Shown: positions 1-8,689, counted from the stretch's first letter. The stretch is DNA of 63,776 bases from CAZFLM01 sp964519955 (GCA_964519955.1 CAZFLM010000034.1:1-63776); one strand, 5' to 3'. The notes: generated by a model not told the origin, from the sequence alone. A program made the numbers and translations.

Positions 1-14
1 GTCTTCGTGAACCG

Positions 15-38
15 CCCGGTGCGGACCCGCATGCCGGG
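15..38. terminator. Possible hairpin beyond the 3' end of gyrA
   Basis: CCCGG-TGCGG, a two-base AC, then CCGCA, a two-base bulge and CCGGG can fold into a compact stem about 65 bases downstream of the gyrA stop. No T-run follows on either strand, so a terminator role is weak. Nothing else is seen in bases 1-103. Confidence 0.25.
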
Positions 39-103
39 TGGTGTGGGAGGCGGGGGCGGTGACGACTCCGCCTACCCGATTTGGCTGGGGTCAAGCGGCG
101 TCG

Positions 104-2719
104 CTACTCGCCGTCCTCCTCGCCCTCGGGCTCCAGCGCGAACTCCTCCTCGGGCTCCTCGGCCTCGGCCTCGTCGCCCTCGACTTCGGGTACGACCGGG
201 CCCGCGTCCTCTATGCCCGACTTGCCGGTGGTCTCGGCATCCTCGACGCGGGCGAGGCGCTCGATCGTCGCGACGTGGTCGCCGGTCTCCAGGTTGATCA
301 GCTTGACGCCCTGGGTGCTGCGGCCGGCCTCGCGGATGCCCTCGACCTCCATCTTGATGGTGATGCCGTTGACCGTGATGATCATCAGGCGATCATCCGG
401 CTCGACCACGACGGCATCGACGATCGGGCCGGTCTTCTCGGTGATATCCATCGTGATGAGGCCGCGGCCGCCGCGCGACTGGATGCGGTAGTTCTTGAGC
501 GGGGTGCGCTTGCCGATGCCGCGCTCGCCGACAACCAGGAGCTGGCTCGTGGGCCGAACGATGTCCATCGCCACGACCTGGTCGGCGACGACGCCGTCCA
601 CGCGCATCTCGATGCCGCGCACTCCGCCGGCAGGGCGTCCGCGCGAGGGCACCTTCGACTCGGGGAAGCGGATCGACTTGCCGCCGCGGGTGATGAGCAT
701 CACCTCCGTACGCCCGTTGGTCAGCTTGACCCACTTCAGCTCGTCGTCACCTTCGAGGTCGAAGCAGATGAGGCCGTTGGCGCGCAGGTTGGCGAACTCG
801 CGAATGTCGACGCGCTTCACCTCGCCGTGCATCGTGGCCATCAGCAGGTAGCCCTTGGCACGCTGCAGGTCCTTGACCGGCACCGTCGCGGTCACCACGT
901 CGCCCGGCTCGATGTTGATGAGGTTGACGATGGCGGTGCCCATGGCGGTGCGGCTGACCTGCGGCACCTCGTAGGCCTTCAGGCGGTAGACGCGGCCCCG
1001 GTTGGTGAAGAAGAGCAGGTAGTCGTGCGTGTTGGCCACGAAGAGGTGCTCGATGGTGTCGTCCTCTTTCGTGTTGGCACCGATGATGCCCCGGCCGCCC
1101 CGGCGCTGCGTGCGGAACGTGTCGATGGGCACGCGCTTCACGTAGCCGTCGCGGGTGATGGTGACGAGGGTGTCCTCCTCGGGGATGAGGTCCTCTTCGC
1201 CGATCTCCTCGGCCTCGGTCGGGATGATGCGCGTCTTGCGGTCGTCGCCGAACTTGTCCCGCATCGTCTTCAGCTCGCCCTTGATGATGGCGTCGACGCG
1301 GGCCGGATGGATCAGGATGTCCTCGTAGCCGCCGATCTCGCGCAGTCGGACGCGGTACTCGTCCTCGATGCGGTTGCGGTTCAGGCGGGTGAGCTGGCGA
1401 AGCTCCATGGAGAGGATGGCTTCGGCCTGGATCTGCGTGAAGCCGAAGCGCGCCATCATCTCCATGCGGGCGATCGAGTCGTTGTCCGACGAGCGGATGA
1501 TGCGGATGACCTCGTCCAGGAAGTCGAGGGCGATCTGCAGGCCCTCGAGGATGTGCGCCCTGGCGCGGGCCCGGCCCAACTCGTAGCGCGTGCGGCGGGT
1601 CACGATCACGCGGCGGTGGTTCAGGTAGTGCGTGATGATCTGCGGCAGCGCGAGCAGGCGCGGCTGGGCGTCCACCAGGGCGAGCATGATGACGCCGTAG
1701 GTGACGCGGAGCTGCGTGTGCTTGAGCAGGAAGTTGAGCACCTTGCGCGGCTGAGCGTCTCGCCGCAGCGTGATGACGACGCGCATGCCGTGGCGGTCGG
1801 TGTAGTCCTGGATATCGGTGATACCGTCGACGCGTTTGGTCTTCACCAGCTCGGCGATGTCCTGCTGGAGCTTGGTCTTGTTGACCTGGTAGGGCAGCTC
1901 GGTGACGACGATGGCGTTGCGGTTGTTGTCGATCGGCTCGATCTGCACGTTGGCCTGGACGATGACGCGGCCGCGGCCGGTGGTGTAGGCCTCGCGGATG
2001 CCGTTGGTGCCCAGGATGATGCCGGAGGTCGGGAAGTCCGGGCCCTGGATGAACTTCATCAGGTCCGGCACCTGCGCGTCCGGGAAGTCGAGCATGTGCA
2101 TGCACGCGTCGCACACCTCGCGCAGGTTGTGCGGCGGCACCTTGGTGGTCATACCGACCGCGATGCCCTCGCCGCCGTTGCAGAGGAAGTTCGGGAAGCG
2201 GGCGGGCAGGACCGTTGGTTCGTTGAGCCGCTGGTCGTAGTTCGGCATCCAGTCGACGGTGTCGCGGTCGAGGTCCGCCAGCATCTCCATGGCGAACTGC
2301 GACATGCGGACTTCGGTGTACCTCTGCGCGGCCGGGGGGTCGCCGTCGACGCTGCCGAAGTTGCCCTGCGGATCGATCAGCGTATAGCGCAGGCTGAAGT
2401 CCTGGGCCATGCGGACGAGGGTCGGGTAGATGACGATGTCGCCGTGCGGGTGGTAGTTGCCCGAGGTGTCGCCCGTGACCTTTGCGGACTTCATGCGCGC
2501 GCTGTTGGGGCCCAGGTTGATGTCGTGCATTGCCATGAGGATGCGGCGCTGCACGGGCTTGAGGCCGTCGCGGACATCGGGCAGGGCGCGCGCGATGAGC
2601 GTGGAAACCGCGTACCCCAGGTACGAGCGGCGCAGCTCCTCCTCAATGTCGACGGGGAGCAGATCGGCGCCTTCGGGCTGGATGTCTTCGGGACCAGGGG
2701 TGTCGGTATCGTTGGGCAT
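104..2719 (-). CDS. gyrA: DNA gyrase subunit A
   Basis: An 871-residue GyrA, the breakage-reunion subunit of the type IIA topoisomerase that supercoils DNA with ATP and GyrB. The catalytic tyrosine lies in AQRYTE near residue 130. The GyrA box QRRGGRG near residue 530 marks the C-terminal wrapping domain and separates gyrase from topoisomerase IV. The tail is acidic, as is usual. The start ATG is preceded by GAGGAG. In the quinolone-resistance region the motif reads HPHGDIVIYPT: the positions matching E. coli Ser83 and Asp87 are Ile and Pro, so the usual water-metal bridge residues are absent. That may be a lineage trait. The neighbour is divergent, so gyrA seems to be transcribed alone. Confidence 0.97.
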   Translation of the reverse strand: MPNDTDTPGPEDIQPEGADLLPVDIEEELRRSYLGYAVSTLIARALPDVRDGLKPVQRRILMAMHDINLGPNSARMKSAKVTGDTSGNYHPHGDIVIYPTLVRMAQDFSLRYTLIDPQGNFGSVDGDPPAAQRYTEVRMSQFAMEMLADLDRDTVDWMPNYDQRLNEPTVLPARFPNFLCNGGEGIAVGMTTKVPPHNLREVCDACMHMLDFPDAQVPDLMKFIQGPDFPTSGIILGTNGIREAYTTGRGRVIVQANVQIEPIDNNRNAIVVTELPYQVNKTKLQQDIAELVKTKRVDGITDIQDYTDRHGMRVVITLRRDAQPRKVLNFLLKHTQLRVTYGVIMLALVDAQPRLLALPQIITHYLNHRRVIVTRRTRYELGRARARAHILEGLQIALDFLDEVIRIIRSSDNDSIARMEMMARFGFTQIQAEAILSMELRQLTRLNRNRIEDEYRVRLREIGGYEDILIHPARVDAIIKGELKTMRDKFGDDRKTRIIPTEAEEIGEEDLIPEEDTLVTITRDGYVKRVPIDTFRTQRRGGRGIIGANTKEDDTIEHLFVANTHDYLLFFTNRGRVYRLKAYEVPQVSRTAMGTAIVNLINIEPGDVVTATVPVKDLQRAKGYLLMATMHGEVKRVDIREFANLRANGLICFDLEGDDELKWVKLTNGRTEVMLITRGGKSIRFPESKVPSRGRPAGGVRGIEMRVDGVVADQVVAMDIVRPTSQLLVVGERGIGKRTPLKNYRIQSRGGRGLITMDITEKTGPIVDAVVVEPDDRLMIITVNGITIKMEVEGIREAGRSTQGVKLINLETGDHVATIERLARVEDAETTGKSGIEDAGPVVPEVEGDEAEAEEPEEEFALEPEGEEDGE

Positions 2720-2759
2720 GGGTCTCCTCGCGGGCTCACAGGGGCGTCAGAACACGTTC

Positions 2760-2790
2760 AGTTTACCCGATTCCTGTATAGGTTTGTCAA
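2760..2790 (-). promoter_or_regulatory. Probable gyrA promoter
   Basis: On the minus strand TTGACA (2790-2785) is followed after 19 bases by TAAACT (2765-2760), about 40 bases before the gyrA start. The -35 is perfect but the spacer is two bases longer than in the other promoters of this window, so the -10 assignment is uncertain. Confidence 0.45.
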
Positions 2791-2916
2791 CGTTGCACGG
2801 CTGGCAATTGGGAACGGGGACTCGAGTTTGGCGGGGAGGCGCAGGAGGGCGCGGCGCGGGCGGCGAAGTCTAGGTGGCGCAGGTGGCATGCGAACCACAG
2901 ATTGGAGGATCGGCCG

Positions 2917-4779
2917 ATGACGCGATGGACGCTGTGGGCCTTCGGGCTGGCTCTCTTGGGCTGCCTGGCCGTGCCGGTCTGGGGCCAAGGGGCACAGGCT
3001 GGGAAGGCGGCGAAGCTGCGCCAGGTGGACCAGGACCTGCTGGACGCGTGCGAACACCGCGATCCGGCCAAGGCCAGGAAGGCGATCGAGCAGGGGGCGA
3101 ACGCGAGCGTGCGGGACCCGAAGGGGTTCACGCCGATCTGGCTGGCGGCGATGACGAGCCCCGAGATCGCCAAGCTGCTGCTGGAGCACAGGGCGGACCC
3201 AAACGTGGTTCCGGACGACGAGCCGCACCACGGGGATATGTCGCTGCCGAACCGGATGACGCCGCTGATGCTCTGCGCCTACGTGGGCAACCTGGAATCC
3301 GCCAAGCTGCTGCTGGAGCACGGCGCGAAGACGGAGATGCGCGACGAGCGCGGCATGACAGCGCTCATGTGGGCCGCGCTCTCAGGGGGAGGTTTCGGGG
3401 CTCAGTTGCGGGGCGGCGGGGCCGGCGATCCGGGGTCCGAGGCGTTCACGAAGCTGCTGCTCAGCCACAAGGCGGACCCGAATGCGGCCGACAGCGAGGG
3501 GCAGACGGCGCTCATGGCGGCCGCAGTTTTCGGCCGCAAGGCGATCGTGCTCACGCTGCTGGACGCAGGGGCGCAGGTCGACGCCCGGAACAAGCGCGGC
3601 AGAACGGCACTCGGGATGGCCATCGAGGGGACGCACATGGGCCGGCAGGCGGAGAAGGACCTGCTGGCTGTGGTGAAGGCGCTGCTGGACCACGGCGCCA
3701 GCACCGCCAGGCACGGCGAGAGCGACCCGATGCTCGACGCGAAGATCAGCGGCGTCCTGGGCCTGGAGGAGCTGCTGCGCACAGGCAAGGTGCCCGCGGA
3801 GCCGGGACGCGTTCTGCCCGCGCCGACGCGCGACCTGGTCGCCTCGGCGAAGCGCATCGCGAAGCTGCCGGCCGAGTACAGGGTCATCGCCTGGCTCGGC
3901 ACGAGCGAGGTTGTGTGCGCGCGCCCCTCGTCCTCAACGATGAGCAGCAAGCAGTGGGCTGTCTGGAACGTGAACTCCCACCAGGAACGCGTGGTAACCA
4001 ACCGGCAGCTACCCAACGCGTACTCGTTCTCCGAGGAGGTGGCCTCGCCGGACGGCCGCTACATCCTGAACGAGGTGTCGGACGAGAAGCAGCACGCCTG
4101 GGTCATCGTGCCGACGGTGTCCGGCAAGCCTGTTACGCGCATGGGGCCAAAGGAGGGAGCTGCGGTAGGGGCGAGGCACGGTGGCGGAACGCCTTGCTGC
4201 GCGTGGCTTCGCACGAGCGCGGAGTGGGCCGCGCTCGGGTGGGCCGTGGGAGACCGGGACATCCACGTCCTGGTCTACGGCGTCGGTCAGGACACCATGG
4301 TCAGGTCGGTGCGCGCGACACCGCCGAGGGGCGATGGCAAGCGCGATTGGTTCATGCGGGACAAGGTCGTCGGGGTAACAGCGTCGGGCATGCTCCTCTG
4401 CACGGAGTTCCTGGGCAGTCACTCGTTGGATCAGGTGGAGATGCTGGCCATCCCGCTCGATGCGGGGAAGACGCAGTCGCGACTGCTCTCTGTGAGGCTG
4501 CCCGTGCGAAGCGAGGTGCGCCGGCTGGTCCTCTCCTCAAAGGGCGACCGGATCCTCTGGGTGCTGCAGACGCTGGAGGATATCGAGCAGTGGGTGAGCC
4601 GCGAAGACGGTTCTGCGATGAAGCCCGTGGCACGCCATCGGCTGAACCCAGAGGGCGTCACGGTCGACGGGTATGGGGCGCTCTGGCTGCCCGACGGCAA
4701 GCACGTGAGCTTCACGGCCAACGAGCTGCGCGGGCGCAATCTGTCGACCTACCTCTACACCATCGCGGTCGAGCCATAG
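2917..4779 (+). CDS. Secreted ankyrin-repeat protein with a propeller-like C-terminal half
   Basis: About 620 residues. ATG 2917 is chosen because GGAGG lies eight bases upstream; a TTG at 2902 is possible but overlaps that site. A signal peptide (MTRWTLWAFGLALLGCLAVP) is followed from about residue 35 to 265 by roughly five ankyrin repeats, with signatures such as GFTPIWLAA, MTPLMLCAYVGN, GMTALMWAA, GQTALMAAA and GRTALGMAI. The C-terminal half has beta-rich segments with phrases like ASPDGRYI and LPDGKHVSFTANE, typical of TolB/WD-like propellers. Both halves are protein-binding folds, so an extracytoplasmic scaffold is likely, but no specific function can be assigned. Confidence 0.85.
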   Translation: MTRWTLWAFGLALLGCLAVPVWGQGAQAGKAAKLRQVDQDLLDACEHRDPAKARKAIEQGANASVRDPKGFTPIWLAAMTSPEIAKLLLEHRADPNVVPDDEPHHGDMSLPNRMTPLMLCAYVGNLESAKLLLEHGAKTEMRDERGMTALMWAALSGGGFGAQLRGGGAGDPGSEAFTKLLLSHKADPNAADSEGQTALMAAAVFGRKAIVLTLLDAGAQVDARNKRGRTALGMAIEGTHMGRQAEKDLLAVVKALLDHGASTARHGESDPMLDAKISGVLGLEELLRTGKVPAEPGRVLPAPTRDLVASAKRIAKLPAEYRVIAWLGTSEVVCARPSSSTMSSKQWAVWNVNSHQERVVTNRQLPNAYSFSEEVASPDGRYILNEVSDEKQHAWVIVPTVSGKPVTRMGPKEGAAVGARHGGGTPCCAWLRTSAEWAALGWAVGDRDIHVLVYGVGQDTMVRSVRATPPRGDGKRDWFMRDKVVGVTASGMLLCTEFLGSHSLDQVEMLAIPLDAGKTQSRLLSVRLPVRSEVRRLVLSSKGDRILWVLQTLEDIEQWVSREDGSAMKPVARHRLNPEGVTVDGYGALWLPDGKHVSFTANELRGRNLSTYLYTIAVEP

Positions 4780-4794
4780 GCCAGGACGAGCCGG

Positions 4795-5106
4795 CTAGCC
4801 GCACAGAGCCTTGCCGATCTGTCGCCGGTCGGCGCCGAGCGAGATTGCCGCCTTGATCATCCAGTCCAGCGACACGGTCTGGTCGCTTCGCTCTGCCTTG
4901 GAGACATTCGCCTGGTCGGATCCGAGCACCTCGGCCGCGGCGCGCTGGCTGAGGGAACGGGTGCGGCGCAGATCGCGTAGCAGGGCCGCCAGCGCAAGCC
5001 GGGTCTCGATGAACTCGGCCTCCTCAAGCGTCAGACCGAGCAGTTCGGTCACGCTGGTCTCGCGGAACCCCTCGGCGTCAAGCCGCTCCCTCGTTAGCTG
5101 GTCCAT
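4795..5106 (-). CDS. XRE-family antitoxin, HigA-like
   Basis: A 103-residue protein beginning MDQLTRERL. Its C-terminal half is a Cro/C1-type helix-turn-helix (SLSQRAAAEVLGSDQANVSK). The N-terminal half resembles the HigA-type extension that wraps the toxin. The start ATG at 5106 lies inside the 3' end of the toxin gene; the two overlap by 29 bases in different frames. The expected role is to neutralise the toxin and repress the shared promoter. The toxin-first order is typical of higBA. Confidence 0.85.
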   Translation of the reverse strand: MDQLTRERLDAEGFRETSVTELLGLTLEEAEFIETRLALAALLRDLRRTRSLSQRAAAEVLGSDQANVSKAERSDQTVSLDWMIKAAISLGADRRQIGKALCG

Positions 5107-5449
5107 GGGTGTCCCCTTCTTTGGCCCGCAGATACCGCTGCAAGCGTGACCGACACGCGTCAAGCACCGGCCCGGGCGTCCTGCGGGTCTCTTTCTTCCA
5201 GAGCCCCAGCACCACGATGGCTGTCGAGTCGATGTAGTACATGATGCGCCAGTCGCAGTTGGTCTCCCGGTCGGCGATCCGTAGCTCGTGGCAGCCCGGG
5301 CTGACCTCGGACATGGGGCGCGACAAGGGCATGGACAGGCTGACGCCCTGCTGAACCTGGCGCAGGCAGTACCCGCACAGGGTGCGTGCGCGGCTGGACA
5401 TGGGCGGCGTTCGTATGGTTCCGTGCAGCACGTACAGCGGCTTGTCCAT
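5078..5449 (-). CDS. RelE/HigB-family toxin (phage Gp49-like)
   Basis: A 123-residue protein with the family pattern of a basic, beta-rich mRNA interferase: GCHELRIADRET near residue 55, then WRIMYYIDSTAIVVLGLWKKETRRTP, where the WRI-Y strand and the KK-TP motif are diagnostic of PF05973-like toxins. The 3' end is extended because it overlaps the antitoxin start. The family cleaves mRNA on the ribosome; activity here is inferred. The gene has its own promoter (5460-5488) directly after the HEAT-repeat operon. Assigned from sequence pattern only. Confidence 0.82.
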   Translation of the reverse strand: MDKPLYVLHGTIRTPPMSSRARTLCGYCLRQVQQGVSLSMPLSRPMSEVSPGCHELRIADRETNCDWRIMYYIDSTAIVVLGLWKKETRRTPGPVLDACRSRLQRYLRAKEGDTHGPANEGAA

Positions 5450-5459
5450 GCCATCACCT

Positions 5460-5488
5460 AGTATATGGTAGATTCACCATCGCGTCAA
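5460..5488 (-). promoter_or_regulatory. Toxin-antitoxin promoter with an embedded operator
   Basis: The minus strand reads TTGACG (5488-5483), 17 bases, TATACT (5465-5460). Nearly the whole spacer is the inverted repeat ATGGT-GAATCT-ACCAT (5480-5465), whose last base is the first base of the -10. A repressor bound there would block RNA polymerase. The predicted transcription start is only 4-5 bases before the toxin ATG, so the message is almost leaderless. Confidence 0.75.
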
Positions 5489-5508
5489 GCGGGCCGGCGC
5501 CGGCGGGG

Positions 5509-6582
5509 CTATCCCTGGTCGTCGCTCTCGGCCGGGCGCAGCAGCAGCTCCGGATCGGTGGGGGAGGAGGGGGCCGCGCGGAGGAGCGTGGAGGCGGCGT
5601 CGGGCTCGGCTGGCCGCAGGAGGGTGGCTGCCAGGCGCTCGCTCTCGCGGCGGGCCTGGAGGAGGGCGAGCAGCGCGGCTGCGCGCTGGCGGACGGCGTC
5701 GGCTCGACCGAACTCGGCGCGGCGCCGAACCGCCGAGAGGCAGGAGCCATCGCCTGCCTTCTCGACGGCATCCAGGGCCAAGAGGACGAGTGCTGTGTCC
5801 GGGTGACGAAGCAGCTTCCGGAGCGCCGGCGACAGGTCGGCCGCGTGCTCAGGGTAGGCGGATGGCGGGATGCCGGGCAGCAGGCTGCGGAGCGCCTCGA
5901 CCGAAGCGGCTCGGGCACCACGCTGACGCCCAAGGGCCGCTCGGACCAGCGGCGGGATGCAGTCCAGCGTGCCAATGCGGCCGAGCGCAGTCGCTGCAGC
6001 CTTGCGGACGCGGAGGTCGCCCGCGACGGAGGCGACGACGAACGCGGGCGAGAGTGCGAGACCGAGGAGCACGGCGAACCCACCCCAGATTGCGCACCCG
6101 AGCAGGAGCGGCTCCACGGGGTTGCTCACGGATCGGGTCTGGTAGATGGTCAGCGTCTGGTATGCGGCGAGCGGCGCCGCTGGCAGAATGCTGGCTCGGA
6201 TGGAGCGAGCGATGCCACGGCAGACGCCGCTCCGCTCAAGCGGCCCCCGCGGGCCGCCGACCTTCTCGTCGATGACGTCCGCCAGCACCTCCACCGCGCG
6301 CCGGCCTTCGTCGCCCTCCAGTCCCATCCGCCCCACGAGCCAGCACGCGATCCAGCGGTCCTGCCATGGCGCCATGGTCTGCCCCGGGATCCGCTCGAGC
6401 AAGGGCCCTGCCCACTCCCGGGGTGGCCGGTTCAGCGCCCCATCTCCGGACGCCTCCCAAAGCTGCTCGACCATCGGCGTGCGCCGCCGACGCCTCAGGA
6501 TGCTGACCAGGGCTTGGCGCTCTCGGCCGCTGCACGCACTCTCGGGCAGGAAGAGCAGCGGATCGGTGGCGGGCGCCGGCAT
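5509..6582 (-). CDS. HEAT-repeat membrane protein, third of three paralogues
   Basis: A 357-residue protein starting MPAPATDPLL at ATG 6582, two bases after the stop of its upstream paralogue (TGACCATG), so translation is probably coupled. The N-terminal 100 residues are Arg-rich (LRRRRRTPM, DRWIACWLVGRMGLEG). Two hydrophobic segments follow, about residues 140-200. Cytosolic-type HEAT repeats come next (DLRVRKAAATALGRIGTLDCIPPLVRAALG), then the shared tail LLRPAEPDAASTLLRAAP. HEAT repeats bind proteins; the partner is unknown. I recognise no named family. Confidence 0.8.
   Translation of the reverse strand: MPAPATDPLLFLPESACSGRERQALVSILRRRRRTPMVEQLWEASGDGALNRPPREWAGPLLERIPGQTMAPWQDRWIACWLVGRMGLEGDEGRRAVEVLADVIDEKVGGPRGPLERSGVCRGIARSIRASILPAAPLAAYQTLTIYQTRSVSNPVEPLLLGCAIWGGFAVLLGLALSPAFVVASVAGDLRVRKAAATALGRIGTLDCIPPLVRAALGRQRGARAASVEALRSLLPGIPPSAYPEHAADLSPALRKLLRHPDTALVLLALDAVEKAGDGSCLSAVRRRAEFGRADAVRQRAAALLALLQARRESERLAATLLRPAEPDAASTLLRAAPSSPTDPELLLRPAESDDQG
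5537..5640. repeat. Conserved 104-base 3' block, copy in the third HEAT paralogue
   Basis: This block codes for the shared C-terminal tail. It is almost identical at DNA level to 6610-6713 and 7644-7747, including most third-codon positions, although the rest of the three genes has diverged strongly. Confidence 0.85.
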
Positions 6583-6584
6583 GG

Positions 6585-7616
6585 TCAGGCTTCCTCGCCG
6601 TCCGCAGGCCGCAGCAGCAGCTCCGGGTCGGTGGGGGAGGAGGGCGCGGCGCGGAGGAGCGTGGAGGCGGCGTCGGGTTCGGCGGGGCGGAGGAGCGTGG
6701 CGGCCTGGCGCTCCTGGTCGCGGCGGGCGCGGAGGAGGGGGAGCAGTTCGGCGGCACGCTGGCGGATTGGTTCGGCGCGACCGGCCGTGGCGCAGCGCTC
6801 GACCGGGGCGAGGCAGGAGCCGTCGCCGGCCTTGTCGATCGCGTCCAGAGTCAGGAGTACGAGGAGATCGTCGTCGTGCTGCAGGAGCCTGGCGAGTGCC
6901 GGCGACAGATCCGCGGCATGCTCGGGATAGGCGTCGGCCGGAACCTTGGGCAGGAGGCGGTGGAGGGCTTCGGCCGAGGCGACGCGGGTCGGGCGGTGCG
7001 GGCCGAGGGCGCCATGGGCGAGTGCTGGGATGCAGTCGACGGTGCCGATGCGGCCGAGCGCGACGGCGGCGGCTTCGCGGACGCGCAGGTCGGCGGCAAC
7101 CGAGAGTGTGATGACCAAGGGCGAGAGGGCGAGGCCGGCCGGAATGGAGCAGAACACCACTAGCGCCCAGGCCGCCAAGGCAACCTCGTCGTCGCCTCGC
7201 GCCCATGTCACGAGCGGAATGCATGCCATTGCAGTTAGGACCAGCCCGTAGATCAGCGAGCGCTGGAGTCCCCTGGTCAATCGACTGCGGCTCATCGGCG
7301 CATTCGGGCGCACAGCCTCCGTCACCACGTCCGACAGCGCGGCCACAGCGGCGCTCCGCTCCTGCTCGGAGAGCGGCAGGGCGCCCAGGAGCGTACACGC
7401 GAGCCATCGGTCCGGCCAGTGCGCCATGGATGCTCCGGAGACCTTTGGGAGCAGTTCCGCCGGCGGCACGGCGACCAGACGGTCCGCGTCAAGCCGGCGG
7501 ATGCGGCGGACAAGGGGCGTGCGCCATCGACGGTTCAGAACGCGGCGGAGGGTCGCCAGTTCGCGGTCGGTGACACCCGGCAGGTCGATCGGGGCATCGT
7601 GTCTGCGAGCCGCCAT
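6585..7616 (-). CDS. HEAT-repeat membrane protein, second of three paralogues
   Basis: A 343-residue paralogue of its two neighbours. Its ATG (7616) overlaps the TAA of the upstream gene (TAATG), again suggesting coupling. The order is a basic N-terminal region (LRRVLNRRWRTPLVRRIRRL), two hydrophobic segments at about 120-175 (LVLTAMACIPLVTWA and ALVVFCSIPAGLAL), a HEAT array (ADLRVREAAAVALGRIGTVD), and the common tail. Both membrane segments sit between the soluble halves, so both halves should face the cytoplasm. Function unknown. Confidence 0.8.
   Translation of the reverse strand: MAARRHDAPIDLPGVTDRELATLRRVLNRRWRTPLVRRIRRLDADRLVAVPPAELLPKVSGASMAHWPDRWLACTLLGALPLSEQERSAAVAALSDVVTEAVRPNAPMSRSRLTRGLQRSLIYGLVLTAMACIPLVTWARGDDEVALAAWALVVFCSIPAGLALSPLVITLSVAADLRVREAAAVALGRIGTVDCIPALAHGALGPHRPTRVASAEALHRLLPKVPADAYPEHAADLSPALARLLQHDDDLLVLLTLDAIDKAGDGSCLAPVERCATAGRAEPIRQRAAELLPLLRARRDQERQAATLLRPAEPDAASTLLRAAPSSPTDPELLLRPADGEEA
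6610..6713. repeat. Conserved 104-base 3' block, copy in the second HEAT paralogue
   Basis: Second copy of the tail-coding block, in the same reading frame and orientation as 5537-5640 and 7644-7747. Confidence 0.85.
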
Positions 7617-8689
7617 TATCGGGCCTCCTCGCTCTCCATGGGGCGCAGCAGCAGCTCCGGATCGGTGGGGGAGGAGGGGGCGGCGCGGAGGAGCGTGGAG
7701 GCGGCATCGGGCTCCGCGGGGCGGAGGAGGCGTGCGGCCTGGCGCTCCTGTGCGCGGCGCTCACGGAGGAGGGGGAGCAGGTCGGCGGCGCGCTTGCGGA
7801 TGGCCTCGGTGCGGCCCTGCTCGGCGCAGAGGCCCACCTGCGTCAGGCAGGAGCCGCCGCCGGCCTTCTCGATGGCGTTCAGCGCGTCCATCACCAGGGC
7901 GTTGTCGAGGTGGCAGATGAGTTCGGCCAGCGCGCGGCTGAGGTCCTCTGAGCGTTCGGCGGCGGGCACGGGTGGCATCTCGAACAGGATGTGGTGCAGC
8001 GCCTCGATGCAGACGGCGCGCGTGCCGGCGTGCGGTCCGAGAGCGCCGTACGCGAGTGCGGGGATGCAGTCGATCGTGCCGATGCGGGCGAGGGAGCGGG
8101 CAGCCACCTCGCGCACGCGCGTGTCTTCTGCCGCAGAGACGGCGAGGACGACGGGCGATGCGAGGATTGTGGTGACCACAGCGCAGAAGCCTGCCATGAA
8201 CGTGGCGCCGGTCATCGCCTCGACCAGGACGTGAGTCCCTGCCGAACGCGACGTGACGTTCGCCAAGACCATCGCGGCAATCCAGAGGCACATAGCCACC
8301 ATGATGCCGAGCCTGAGGGCTCGGGACACCCCGCGCAGGAAGATGGCGCCCGCGATGGGCTCGCGCCGGGCGGCGCGCTCGGCCACGACCCTGTCCAGCG
8401 CGGCGACCGCCGCGGGAAGCTGCTCGTCGGGCAAGGCGACGCGGCCCAGCGCCCAGCAGGCCAGCCAGCGGTGCTCCCAGCGAGCGCCGGGGCCCGCAGC
8501 CGTCCAGGACGCAAGCCTCCCGGCCCAGTCGCCCGGCTCGATGGTGGGCGCCGCGTCAGACAGCAACTCGCGAGCCAGACGGGTCAGCGGGGTGCTGCGG
8601 CGACGGCGCAGGAGTCTGCGCAGCGTCTCGCGCTCGGCCGGCGAGAGGTCGGGGCGATCGACCAGGTTGTCGACGGTAGGCTCGGCCAC
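7616..8689 (-). CDS. HEAT-repeat membrane protein, first of three paralogues
   Basis: Begins at GTG 8689 (protein start AEPTVDNLVDRPDLS), chosen because GAGGT lies eight bases upstream; an in-frame codon at 8764 has no ribosome site. This gives 357 residues, the same length as the third paralogue. An Arg-rich N-terminal part (LRRLLRRRRSTPLTRLARE) precedes two membrane segments at about 130-190, HEAT repeats (DTRVREVAARSLARIGTID) and the conserved tail ending ESEEAR. It is the leading gene of the three-gene operon and ends in a one-base overlap with the next. Confidence 0.8.
   Translation of the reverse strand: MAEPTVDNLVDRPDLSPAERETLRRLLRRRRSTPLTRLARELLSDAAPTIEPGDWAGRLASWTAAGPGARWEHRWLACWALGRVALPDEQLPAAVAALDRVVAERAARREPIAGAIFLRGVSRALRLGIMVAMCLWIAAMVLANVTSRSAGTHVLVEAMTGATFMAGFCAVVTTILASPVVLAVSAAEDTRVREVAARSLARIGTIDCIPALAYGALGPHAGTRAVCIEALHHILFEMPPVPAAERSEDLSRALAELICHLDNALVMDALNAIEKAGGGSCLTQVGLCAEQGRTEAIRKRAADLLPLLRERRAQERQAARLLRPAEPDAASTLLRAAPSSPTDPELLLRPMESEEAR
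7644..7747. repeat. Conserved 104-base 3' block, copy in the first HEAT paralogue
   Basis: Third copy of the tail-coding block. With 5537-5640 and 6610-6713 it forms a direct repeat set spaced by 1073 and 1034 bases, that is, by the gene lengths. Confidence 0.85.

Noticed and set aside
38..2920. A 960-codon open frame opposite gyrA
   Set aside because: It mirrors gyrA codons and its protein is a low-complexity Ala/Asp/Val/His shadow; gyrA is certain.
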